Origin: an uncultured Granulosicoccaceae bacterium
Lineage (GTDB): Bacteria; Pseudomonadota; Gammaproteobacteria; Granulosicoccales; Granulosicoccaceae
Length of the DNA stretch: 43,687 nt
Direction: 5' to 3'
NCBI GenBank assembly: GCA_937981955.1
Contig: CALJNA010000016.1
Coordinates: forward strand, 1-43,687
The position numbers and the translations under genes are program-made. The notes below the pieces were generated by a model. The model saw nothing but the letters and a program-made list of their open reading frames with translations. It had not been told where the DNA came from and made no database searches. Positions 25,761 to 35,706 of the stretch are shown here, piece by piece (positions within the stretch are counted from its first letter, which is position 1; each line of letters begins with the position of its first letter).

Positions 25761-26756
25761 ATGATGGGTAAACACATAGTTGCTGCTGCGGCATTGTTGC
25801 TGAGTGCATCGGTTGCACAGGCTGCCGACATTTCGCCAGCAGTAATTTTCGATATGGGCGGTAAATTCGACAAATCGTTTAATCAGGGCGTTTACGACGG
25901 TGTTGAGAAATTCAAAGCAGAAACCGGTATTGAATACCGGGAATTTGAAGTAACCAACGAAGCTCAGCGTGAACAGGCTCTGCGCCGAATGGCGCAGCGC
26001 GGTGCAAACCCGATTCTTTCCATAGGTTTTGCTCAGGCAGGCCCTTTGGAAATTGTTGCCAAGGAGTTTCCTGACACCAGCTTCACCATTATCGATGGTG
26101 TCGTCGATTTGCCCAACGTACGTTCTGTACTGTTCAAAGAACACGAAGGTTCGTTTCTGGTCGGTATGCTTGCGGCCATGGCATCCGAAGGTGAGCCGGT
26201 AGGTTTCGTCGGTGGAATGGACATTCCGCTTATCCGCAAATTTGCTTGTGGTTATCAGCAGGGTGCGAAGTACGTTAATGCTGAAACCACCGTAATCGAA
26301 AACATGACCGGCACTACACCTTCAGCCTGGAACGATCCTGGCCGTGGTAGCGAATTGGCAAAAGGTCAGTTCGATAAAGGGGTAAAGGTTGTTTATGCTG
26401 CTGCTGGTGGAACCGGTACGGGCGTTTATCAAGCGGCGAAAGACTCTGGCAAATTAGCTATTGGTGTAGATTCAAACCAGAACTACCTGCATCCGGGCAC
26501 CATGCTGAGTTCCATGCTCAAGAGAGTTGATGTTGCTGGATACAATGCGTTCAACGACGCCATGAATGGCGAGTGGAAGCCAGGTATTGAAGTTCTGGGT
26601 CTTGCTGAGGAAGGTGTTGGCTGGGCGCTTGATGAGCACAACGAATCAATGATCACCGATGAAATGAAGGCAATGCTGGATGAGGCGTCGGCTAAAATTG
26701 TTTCCGGTGACATCAAGATTCATGACTATACATCTGACAATAACTGCACCTACTAG
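25761..26756 (+). CDS. BMP-family ABC transporter substrate-binding protein (nucleoside type)
   Basis: This is a 331-residue periplasmic protein. Signal peptide residues 1-21 are cleaved at AQA-AD; there is no lipobox, so it is soluble rather than a lipoprotein. FDMGGKFDKSFNQ (about 29-41) is the conserved BMP/PnrA N-terminal ligand segment and GVDSNQ a late one. BMP-domain proteins of the PnrA and NupN kind bind purine or other nucleosides. The ATG at 25761 follows AAGGGG by 6 nt; a longer in-frame reading to 25671 lacks signal-peptide character. Followed by the ATPase and two permeases, giving a full importer. Confidence 0.95.
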   Translation: MMGKHIVAAAALLLSASVAQAADISPAVIFDMGGKFDKSFNQGVYDGVEKFKAETGIEYREFEVTNEAQREQALRRMAQRGANPILSIGFAQAGPLEIVAKEFPDTSFTIIDGVVDLPNVRSVLFKEHEGSFLVGMLAAMASEGEPVGFVGGMDIPLIRKFACGYQQGAKYVNAETTVIENMTGTTPSAWNDPGRGSELAKGQFDKGVKVVYAAAGGTGTGVYQAAKDSGKLAIGVDSNQNYLHPGTMLSSMLKRVDVAGYNAFNDAMNGEWKPGIEVLGLAEEGVGWALDEHNESMITDEMKAMLDEASAKIVSGDIKIHDYTSDNNCTY

Positions 26757-26864
26757 TACTTATATTTAACTGGTGGTTGTGGGCGAGCTGTACTTAGCAA
26801 TGATCTATTGCCCGCTGCAGTTTACAAGCTTCATTCCACTGCCTATTGAGCATATACAGGCACA

Positions 26865-28469
26865 ATGGTGAATGAACCGATAAGCACTGCGGAGACGTCT
26901 GTCCCCGCAGTGGCTTCCACCACATCAGATAGCCGCTACGCTATCGAGCTTAAAAAAATATCTAAACGATTCGGTGCCGTGCGCGCTAATCAGGATATTG
27001 ATCTGGCAGTAAGCAAAGGCACTATTCACGGCATAGTCGGTGAGAACGGTGCTGGAAAATCCACTTTAATGAGCATTCTCTACGGTTTTTATCAGGCCGA
27101 TAGCGGGGATGTGTATATCAACGGAAGAAAAACTCTCATAAAAAACTCGCGTGATGCGATTGCGGCTGGCATTGGCATGGTGCATCAGCATTTCATGCTG
27201 GTTGATCCGTTCACTGTGCTAGAAAATGTGATGCTTGGGGCGGAGGAGCATGCGCTTATATCCCGCAGTGCAACAGATGCTCGCAGGGAGCTGCTGCGCT
27301 TATCTGATACTTATCAACTGACAGTAGAACTTGATCAACCGGTTGGTGAACTGCAGGTTGGTGAGCAACAACGCACGGAAATATTGAAAGCGCTGTATCG
27401 AAAAGCCGACATACTCATCCTTGATGAACCGACCGGCGTGTTAACCCCTCAAGAAGCAGATCAATTATTTGAAGTTTTAAAATCGTTAAAGCATCAAGGC
27501 GTGACGGTTATTCTGATTACGCACAAACTGCGAGAGATCATGGATATCACCGATACCGTGTCGGTGTTAAGGCAAGGACAAATGGTTGCGCATCGGAATA
27601 CCAGCGACACGTCTATGCAGGAACTTGCGGAACTGATGGTAGGGCGGGCATTGACTGAAACCAACCATCAACGCTCAACGCCGTTGCCGACGGACGCTGA
27701 AACCCGAATAAAAACCAACAACCTTGGTGTTGTTGATGAACATGGAAAAACGCGACTTACAGAGATTAATCTGGAAGTCAAAAGCGGTGAAATACTTGGC
27801 ATAGCCGGTGTTGCCGGTAATGGTCAAAGCAAGCTGCTTGAAGTACTCGCGGGGATTAGCTCACCAACCACTGGCGAATTTATGATGAACGGTCATGAGG
27901 TAACACGCGACAAACCAATGGGTCCGTTAAAAATGCGACAACTCCGCGTGCATCATGTGCCTGAGGACAGACTCAAACTAGGGCTCGTCAAAGCATTCAC
28001 GGCCGCCGAATCTTCAGTGTTGGGGTACTTGTACAAAGAAAAATTTACCTGGCGAGGCCTGTTGCAACTGCACAACATAAAAAAAATGTGTGCCCGCCTT
28101 ATGGAAGGGTTCGATGTTCGGCCCGGCAATCCAAAGTTAAAGTCAGCATCTTTCTCTGGTGGTAATCAGCAAAAGCTCATTCTTGCGCGCGAGCTTGATA
28201 AGTCACCTGAAGTTTTACTGGTAGGTCAACCGACACGCGGTGTTGATATCGGTGCCATAGAAATGATTCATCAGAAAATTGTCGATATGCGCGATGGTGG
28301 TTGTGCGGTTTTACTGGTCTCGGTAGAGCTGGATGAGATTATGGCGCTCAGCGATCGTATCGTGGTGATGTATGAAGGGCGTATAGTTGCCGAAGTGAAT
28401 GGTCGTGATGCCGATAAAACCATGCTTGGTTTAATGATGGCTAACGCGCATACAGGCGCGGCTGCATGA
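26865..28469 (+). CDS. Sugar/nucleoside ABC transporter ATP-binding protein (double ATPase)
   Basis: The 534-residue protein has two fused ABC domains. Domain 1 (about 25-260): Walker A GENGAGKST (59-67), signature-like QVGEQQRTEILKAL, and Walker B ILILDEPTGVLTPQE. Domain 2 (about 280-520): GVAGNGQSKLLE at the Walker A place lacks the Lys-Ser/Thr of a canonical P-loop; its signature FSGGNQQKLILARE is good but Walker B ends LLVGQPTRGVD, without the catalytic Glu. This asymmetry is usual for the RbsA/NupO group, where only one site hydrolyses ATP. Its stop overlaps the first permease start by 4 nt. Starts 108 nt after the binding-protein gene. Confidence 0.95.
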   Translation: MVNEPISTAETSVPAVASTTSDSRYAIELKKISKRFGAVRANQDIDLAVSKGTIHGIVGENGAGKSTLMSILYGFYQADSGDVYINGRKTLIKNSRDAIAAGIGMVHQHFMLVDPFTVLENVMLGAEEHALISRSATDARRELLRLSDTYQLTVELDQPVGELQVGEQQRTEILKALYRKADILILDEPTGVLTPQEADQLFEVLKSLKHQGVTVILITHKLREIMDITDTVSVLRQGQMVAHRNTSDTSMQELAELMVGRALTETNHQRSTPLPTDAETRIKTNNLGVVDEHGKTRLTEINLEVKSGEILGIAGVAGNGQSKLLEVLAGISSPTTGEFMMNGHEVTRDKPMGPLKMRQLRVHHVPEDRLKLGLVKAFTAAESSVLGYLYKEKFTWRGLLQLHNIKKMCARLMEGFDVRPGNPKLKSASFSGGNQQKLILARELDKSPEVLLVGQPTRGVDIGAIEMIHQKIVDMRDGGCAVLLVSVELDEIMALSDRIVVMYEGRIVAEVNGRDADKTMLGLMMANAHTGAAA

Positions 28470-29584
28470 ATACCAGCAACATAGAGTTACCCGCCTGGCT
28501 GGAAGTTGTGGTTATTCCCATACTGAACATCATCATGGCGTTGTTTTTTGCCGGGTTAATTATGCTGGCCATTGGTGTAAACCCGTTTGAAGCTGTTCGC
28601 ATCATGTTAAACGGCGCGTTCGGTTATCAGGAAGGATTGGGTTATACGCTGTATTACACCACTAATTTTATCTTTACCGGGCTCGCTGTTGCCGTTGCCT
28701 TCCACGCCAGTCTGTTTAATATCGGCGGCGAAGGTCAGGCTTACATTGGTGGCTTGGGTGTGGGTCTGGTGTTTCTGGCACTTGATAGTGTGCTGCCCGC
28801 GTTGTTACTTATTCCAATTGGTATTGCAGCGGCAGCGATATTTGGTGCTGCGTGGGCATTCATACCCGGTTGGTTGCAGGCGTATCGCGGTAGTCATGTG
28901 GTTATCACCACCATCATGTTTAACTTTATTGCGTCAGCGCTGATGGTATATCTGCTGGTGAATGTGCTGATCAAGCCAGGGCAGATGTCGCCCGAATCAC
29001 GCTACTTCGAAGAATCATCCTGGTTACCGCAAATGCACGACGCGTTTGCCTGGTTCGGTCTATCGATAACCAAAACGCCTTTGAACCTGTCATTTGTGCT
29101 GGCACTTATCTGCTGTGTACTTGTCTGGATTTACATCTGGCGCACTCGATGGGGTTATGAGCTACGAACAGCGGGGTTTAGTGAATCGGCTGCCGTATAT
29201 GCCGGAATAAAACCCAGACGGGTAGTGGTTAGTGCTATGTGTATCTCGGGTGCTCTGGCTGGCATGGTTGCCGTTAATGAGATCATGGGAGTTCACCATC
29301 GGCTCATCATGAATTTTCCGGCCGGTTACGGATTTACCGGCATCGCTGTTGCGTTAATGGGAAGGAATCATCCCGTTGGTGTCATTATGGCCAGCTTGCT
29401 CTTCGGTGTTCTGTATCAAGGTGGCGCTGAGCTTGCTTTTGAGATACCAAAAATTACTCGGGAAATGGTGGTTGCGGTTCAAGGTCTTATTATTTTGTTT
29501 TCTGGCGCCTTAGCGCTGATGCTCAGACCTTGGGTAGTCAGGCTGTATTTAATGGTCAGACCCGTACGTGAGGTCAGCGCCTGA
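28466..29584 (+). CDS. ABC transporter permease 1 (NupP-like)
   Basis: This 372-residue membrane protein of the BPD_transp_2 family has about nine or ten helices. YTLYYTTNFIFTGLAVAVAFHASLFNIGGEGQAYIGG (from about residue 54) is the conserved signature of nucleoside/sugar type permeases, and RTAGFSESAAVYAGI is the cytoplasmic coupling loop. It pairs with the second permease to form the pore of the BMP importer. It overlaps the ATPase gene by 4 nt and the next permease by one base (TGATG), so all are translationally coupled. Confidence 0.94.
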   Translation: MNTSNIELPAWLEVVVIPILNIIMALFFAGLIMLAIGVNPFEAVRIMLNGAFGYQEGLGYTLYYTTNFIFTGLAVAVAFHASLFNIGGEGQAYIGGLGVGLVFLALDSVLPALLLIPIGIAAAAIFGAAWAFIPGWLQAYRGSHVVITTIMFNFIASALMVYLLVNVLIKPGQMSPESRYFEESSWLPQMHDAFAWFGLSITKTPLNLSFVLALICCVLVWIYIWRTRWGYELRTAGFSESAAVYAGIKPRRVVVSAMCISGALAGMVAVNEIMGVHHRLIMNFPAGYGFTGIAVALMGRNHPVGVIMASLLFGVLYQGGAELAFEIPKITREMVVAVQGLIILFSGALALMLRPWVVRLYLMVRPVREVSA

Positions 29585-30558
29585 TGCTCGATACGCTATC
29601 CACTGTATATGCGACGATCGATGCGACCTTTCGCGTATCCACGCCATTGATTCTTTGTGCCATGGCCGGTTTGTTTTCGGAACGCTCCGGTATTGTTGAT
29701 ATCAGTCTTGAAGGCAAGATGCTCGCCGCCGCGTTTGCCGCCGGAAGTGTGGCCGCTGTCACCGGCTCGGCCTGGGCAGGCCTGGGCGTTGCGATACTCA
29801 CCAGCATTGCGTTGGCGTTGGTACATGGTTTTGCATGCATCACACACCGTGGAAATCAGGTGGTGAGTGGATTGGCGATCAATATACTGGCATCGGGACT
29901 CACTGTAGTGCTGGGTATAGCATGGTTTAAAACCGGTGGACAAACACCCTCGCTTGAGAACAGTGCGCGCTTTATGCCGATAGAGTTGCCGCTGGCCGGT
30001 GCCTTATCTGATGTGCCCATCATCGGGCAGTTCTATTCTGACGTGGTCAGCGGTCACAGTGTTTTGGTCTATGTGGCTTTGCTGTCCGTGCTTGTCACAT
30101 GGTGGGTTGTTTATCAAACACGATTCGGTCTGCGTTTACGCGCTGTGGGTGAGAATCCACTGGCAGTGGATACGGCCGGGTTGTCGGTGAGCCGGTTGCG
30201 CTTTGCCGCTGTGGCTATTTGCGGTGGCCTGTGCGGTATCGCTGGTGCCTACCTGTCGATTTCGCAAAACGCATCCTTCGTACGCGAAATGACAGCAGGT
30301 CAGGGCTACATAGCTTTGGCCGCACTTATCTTTGGCAAGTGGCGACCGTTGCCTGCCATGCTGGCTTGCCTGATGTTCGGTTTTCTCGACGCTGTCGCAA
30401 TTCGATTGCAGGGCGTACCAATGCCGTACATCGGAGAAGTTCCGGTTCAACTCATACAGGCATTGCCTTATGTACTAACAGTGGTATTGCTAGCCGGATT
30501 TATCGGCCGTGCAATCGCGCCCCGGGCGGTTGGTGTCCCTTTCGTCAAAGAACGGTAG
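29584..30558 (+). CDS. ABC transporter permease 2 (NupQ-like)
   Basis: The 324-residue membrane protein is the second pore half. ALFSERSGIVDISLEGKML-like (GLFSERSGIVDISLEGKMLA, about 28-48) and RAVGENPLAVDTAGLSVSRLR, the coupling loop, are diagnostic of this permease branch. About eight or nine helices. The stop at 30558 is 59 nt before argG; no terminator is seen between, but argG has its own candidate promoter. Confidence 0.94.
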   Translation: MLDTLSTVYATIDATFRVSTPLILCAMAGLFSERSGIVDISLEGKMLAAAFAAGSVAAVTGSAWAGLGVAILTSIALALVHGFACITHRGNQVVSGLAINILASGLTVVLGIAWFKTGGQTPSLENSARFMPIELPLAGALSDVPIIGQFYSDVVSGHSVLVYVALLSVLVTWWVVYQTRFGLRLRAVGENPLAVDTAGLSVSRLRFAAVAICGGLCGIAGAYLSISQNASFVREMTAGQGYIALAALIFGKWRPLPAMLACLMFGFLDAVAIRLQGVPMPYIGEVPVQLIQALPYVLTVVLLAGFIGRAIAPRAVGVPFVKER

Positions 30559-30583
30559 GGTTTGCTAAACTAGTCTGCCTCTT

Positions 30584-31955
<1,372 letters not shown>

Positions 31956-32007
31956 TGTGCCAGTGCAATCTGTCCAAACGGCGATACACTGAAAAAGGTA
32001 AGCCCGC

Positions 32008-33129
32008 ATGAGCAAACCGCTCGTTAGTGACGATTACCAACACATTCTTCTCAGCTCAGCACCATTACTCGATGTACGTGCACCGATAGAATTTTCCAAA
32101 GGTGCCTTTCCGGGTGCTAAGAATATTCCACTACTTGATGACAATGCCCGGCATATGGTTGGCATTGAATACAAAGAAAACGGACAGCAACCCGCCATTG
32201 ATCTCGGTGCAAAGCTCTTGCCAGAGCCAGCACGCAAAATCTTGATCGAACGCTGGATGCAATTCGCCGGACAACACCCTGACGGCTACTTATATTGTTT
32301 TCGTGGTGGCTTGCGATCGCGAATTTCGCAGGCATGGTTACGAGATGCCGGTTGTGACTATCCTTTGGTGAAAGGGGGTTATAAAGCGCTGAGACAGTAT
32401 CTTATTCATCAGCTGCAAGGTCATTGCAATACCTTATCTTTTTGTCTGATTGGAGGTCGTACAGGTGTTGGTAAAACGCGTTTACTGAATACTTTGCCAC
32501 GTTCTGTCGATCTTGAAGGGCTGGCCAGACACCGGGGGTCAAGTTTCGGCCGCTTGGTAGTGGATCAGCCTTCCAATATTGATTTTGAACATGCAGTAAC
32601 GCTGGCTTTTATTAGGTTGGCAGCTGGTTCGGAATTTCCGGTCTTTCTCGAAGATGAGGCAAGGATGATAGGCTCAGCGTGCATTCCTGCTGCATTGCGA
32701 GAGCAAACTCTGCGTGCACCGGTTGCCTTGCTGGAAGCTTCGCTGGATACCCGTGTTCGAATTGGTATTGAAGACTATGTCGTCGACTTGCTGCGACGCT
32801 ATCAGCAACACTTGGGGGAGGGGCAAGGGTTCGTTGCATTTGCTGATTATCACCGATCCAGTTTACAGCGAGTGCAAAAACGTCTGGGCGGTGCTCGGTA
32901 TTCTCAGGCACTAGAGCTACTGAATTCGGCTTTGGCATCCCACGCCAGCACGGGAGAGATTATCGAATATGAGCCGTTTATCAGAATGATACTGACTGAC
33001 TATTACGATCCCATGTACGACTATCAAATTAAAGGCAAAAAAAGTCGCGTCGTCTTTAGTGGCGATGCCCAGAGTCTGAAGGCCTGGTGTGTCAGTCAGC
33101 GCAGTACTGACTTGAGTTGTACCTTGTGA
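32008..33129 (+). CDS. mnmH: tRNA 2-selenouridine synthase
   Basis: The 373-residue enzyme replaces sulfur with selenium at the wobble 2-thiouridine of certain tRNAs via a geranylated intermediate. The N-terminal rhodanese domain has catalytic C97 in YLYCFRGGLRS, the same number as in E. coli. The second domain has a P-loop GGRTGVGKT (149-157). The length is the normal 360-370. It lies 52 nt after argG and 12 nt before the SelD fusion, which makes its selenium donor; the two form a selenouridine module. No selA, selB or tRNA-Sec is in the window. Confidence 0.96.
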   Translation: MSKPLVSDDYQHILLSSAPLLDVRAPIEFSKGAFPGAKNIPLLDDNARHMVGIEYKENGQQPAIDLGAKLLPEPARKILIERWMQFAGQHPDGYLYCFRGGLRSRISQAWLRDAGCDYPLVKGGYKALRQYLIHQLQGHCNTLSFCLIGGRTGVGKTRLLNTLPRSVDLEGLARHRGSSFGRLVVDQPSNIDFEHAVTLAFIRLAAGSEFPVFLEDEARMIGSACIPAALREQTLRAPVALLEASLDTRVRIGIEDYVVDLLRRYQQHLGEGQGFVAFADYHRSSLQRVQKRLGGARYSQALELLNSALASHASTGEIIEYEPFIRMILTDYYDPMYDYQIKGKKSRVVFSGDAQSLKAWCVSQRSTDLSCTL

Positions 33130-33141
33130 CTGCAGTCGTGT

Positions 33142-35382
33142 ATGAATAGCGCGCCGGTACTACAAGATGTGCTGTTAGTCGGCGGTGGTCACTCACATGT
33201 GATTCTCATTCGTATGTGGGCGATGCAACCCCTGCCGGGTGTTCGTTTAACCCTTGTTTCCGAGAAGGTGAACACACCTTATTCGGGTATGCTTCCCGGT
33301 CTTATTGCAGGACACTATAGCGAAGAAGATGTTCATATCGATCTGGCCAGGTTATGCAGCTGGGCTGGAGTTCGTTTTATCGAACAGCGTGTGAGCGCAA
33401 TTAATCTGGATCAAAAATCGGTTGCCGTCGACTCGGGCAGACCAGATATTCATTTTGATCTTCTGTCTCTTGATACTGGTTCCACACCGGAACTTAGTGT
33501 TGCGGGCAGTGAACAGTTCAGCGTTCCGGTCAAACCGGTACACGGATTCTTCGAGCGGTGGCAACAATTACGAACTCGATTGCAGCAACGCTCGGGTCAG
33601 AACCATGTGTCTGAGGCTTTGCATGTTGGCGTTATTGGCTCAGGGGCGGGCGGGTATGAACTGGTTATGGCCATGCGACATTCGCTGACAAAAGATCTGG
33701 CGAACTGTCACTGGTTTGTTCGAGGTTCTCGAGCTCTGAAAGGTCGACCTGAAAAAATCTCTGTTATGGCAATGCAGGCTGCGAAGGAGGCTGGCGTTGA
33801 AGTTCATACCGAATTCGATGTAATCGATGTGCGAATGGATTGTGTCATCGCGCGAGACGGGCGCAAAGTGTTACTCGATGAAATTGTCTGGTGTGCTGCT
33901 GCGAAGGCGCCGGATTGGCCGCAAACATCCGGGCTTGCTGTCGACAAGCGCGGATTTGTTATGACCAACGCATACTTGCAAAGCATCACGCACGACTTTG
34001 TTTTCGCCACCGGTGATATCGGTACACAAAAAGAAACGCCGAGTAACAAAGCTGGTGTTTTTGCCGTACGACAGGCACCTTATTTATTTCAGAATATTCG
34101 TCGGCTACTGCTGGGTAAACAGTTAAAACCTTATCGACCACAAACTGATTTTCTCAGTCTGATGGCCACAGGTAAAAAATCAGCGATTGGAAACCGGGGC
34201 CGGCTATGTGTGCAGGGTAGCTGGGTTTGGCGCTGGAAAGATCTTATCGACCAAAAATTCATGAACCGTTTTCGGCACTTGCCAGACATGCAGCCGCGCA
34301 ACGATTTGTTCAAAATACCACAGGCTATTGTTGCCAGTAGCAGCTTGAGCGATGCAGATACAACCGGTGCGCATATGCGATGTCGTGGCTGCGGGGGCAA
34401 AGTTGGCGCCAGCATTCTTGATTCGGTGTTGCACGAAATAACCAGTTTTCAAAGCGACGGAATATTGTGTGGTCTGGATGAAGCGCGAGATGCTGCGATG
34501 TTCCAGACCGGTGGCGAAATCATTGTGCAGTCGGTTGATCAGATTTCATCTGTGTGCGACGACCCTTATGTTTTCGGTCGAATCGCGGCCGTACACGCAC
34601 TGAGCGATATGTTTACCACTGGCGCAAATGCTCATTCTGCGCAAGTCCTTGTGAGCCTGCCATTTGCCGATGATGAGATTGTCAGACGCGATCTGAAGCA
34701 GCTCATGAACGGTGTTGTTGATGCATTGAACGAAGATGACTGTGCGTTAATCGGTGGACATACCTCAGAGGGCTCGGAGCTTAGCTTAGGCTTCGTGGTT
34801 AATGGACTGATTTCGCCATCCAAGCAGATAACCAGTGACAAACTTGTTGAAGGCGATTGTCTTATCCTGACTAAGCCGATTGGAACAGGCGTTTTATTGG
34901 CTGGCATGATGCGGCAACTTGCACGCGGAAGCGACATTCTGCAAGTGCTTCACAGCATGCAGCAGAGTAATCGTGTTGCCGCCGAGATACTGTACCAACA
35001 CAAGGTTAAAGCGGTGACCGATGTTACAGGGTTCGGTTTGCTGGGGCACTTACACCGGCTTTTGCAGCCGCTTAATGCCGGAGCTGAATTAAATACCGTT
35101 GACATACCGGTCTATGTTGGCGCGGTCGAGCTTGCTAGGCAGGGCATTGTTAGTACGCTGCTCAAACAAAATCAAAAAGTGCTCGAGCATCTGGAAGCAG
35201 ATCACGATATATCAGAAGCTATGTTGAACCTCATCTGTGATCCTCAAACCAGCGGTGGATTGATTGGTGTAATACCTGCCTCTCAGTGCAATGATGTACT
35301 GTCATCATTGCATCATCAGGGTATTGAAAATGCGCAGTGTATTGGTGTTGTCAGCGCCCAATCGGCGATCAGGTTAATCTAA
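33142..35382 (+). CDS. selD: NADH-dehydrogenase-like flavoprotein fused to selenophosphate synthase (SelD)
   Basis: This is a 746-residue two-part protein. Residues about 8-380 are an FAD/NAD(P) disulfide-reductase fold of the type II NADH dehydrogenase kind: VLLVGGGHSH (11-19), VNTPYSGMLPGLIAG, IGSGAGGYELVMAM for the second nucleotide, and FATGDIGT. Residues about 400-746 are a full-length SelD (347 residues, as in E. coli): catalytic C417 and K420 in CRGCGGK, then DQISS, FGRIAAVHALSDMFTTGA, IGGHTSEGSELSLGF and DVTGFGLLGHL. It makes selenophosphate from selenide and ATP. The flavin domain may handle selenium reduction but this is not established. The active site has Cys, not selenocysteine. 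It lies 12 nt after mnmH. Confidence 0.95.
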   Translation: MNSAPVLQDVLLVGGGHSHVILIRMWAMQPLPGVRLTLVSEKVNTPYSGMLPGLIAGHYSEEDVHIDLARLCSWAGVRFIEQRVSAINLDQKSVAVDSGRPDIHFDLLSLDTGSTPELSVAGSEQFSVPVKPVHGFFERWQQLRTRLQQRSGQNHVSEALHVGVIGSGAGGYELVMAMRHSLTKDLANCHWFVRGSRALKGRPEKISVMAMQAAKEAGVEVHTEFDVIDVRMDCVIARDGRKVLLDEIVWCAAAKAPDWPQTSGLAVDKRGFVMTNAYLQSITHDFVFATGDIGTQKETPSNKAGVFAVRQAPYLFQNIRRLLLGKQLKPYRPQTDFLSLMATGKKSAIGNRGRLCVQGSWVWRWKDLIDQKFMNRFRHLPDMQPRNDLFKIPQAIVASSSLSDADTTGAHMRCRGCGGKVGASILDSVLHEITSFQSDGILCGLDEARDAAMFQTGGEIIVQSVDQISSVCDDPYVFGRIAAVHALSDMFTTGANAHSAQVLVSLPFADDEIVRRDLKQLMNGVVDALNEDDCALIGGHTSEGSELSLGFVVNGLISPSKQITSDKLVEGDCLILTKPIGTGVLLAGMMRQLARGSDILQVLHSMQQSNRVAAEILYQHKVKAVTDVTGFGLLGHLHRLLQPLNAGAELNTVDIPVYVGAVELARQGIVSTLLKQNQKVLEHLEADHDISEAMLNLICDPQTSGGLIGVIPASQCNDVLSSLHHQGIENAQCIGVVSAQSAIRLI

Positions 35383-35706
35383 AACATACGCGTAGTTTAG
35401 ACCGGGATGTTCGAGTACGCGTTCACATTATCTGCCCAAGAGCAGGAACCAGTATTGGTAAAACTATCGTGTTTTCAAATGCGTCGCCGTGGCCGAACGC
35501 AAAGCAGTTAGCAATTACGATAATCACAACAATCCATGTTGGTTAGAACCACATGAATCAGATTGCTTATATCGTTGATTTTATTCAGCATCACAACTTT
35601 GAGCTAACCCATATGAGGGGCGGTATTACCGATGTTGCAAAGTTATGTCGATATATACTGTAGGCAGAGCTGCAGTAGGCGTTTGAGTCAAGAGGACCGA
35701 CCAACG
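35383..35706. other. 324-nt intergenic region before the lysine genes
   Basis: No tRNA and no clear terminator. A 36-codon reading frame (35553-35663, MNQIAYIVDF...) has no ribosome site, and a hydrophobic 39-codon frame on the minus strand (35423-35542) has no ATG. A GAGGA ribosome site lies 10 nt before the next gene's ATG. No lysine riboswitch signature was found. Confidence 0.5.

Noticed and set aside
33142..35382. SelD as a selenoprotein
   Set aside because: The active-site codon at residue 417 is TGC (Cys), not an in-frame TGA, and no SECIS element is needed.
35423..35542. Hydrophobic small protein on the minus strand
   Set aside because: The frame has no ATG at its beginning, no ribosome site and no terminator; probably chance.
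35383..35706. Lysine riboswitch or leader peptide before the saccharopine genes
   Set aside because: No lysine-riboswitch core elements, and the 36-codon frame (35553-35663) has one lysine codon and no ribosome site.
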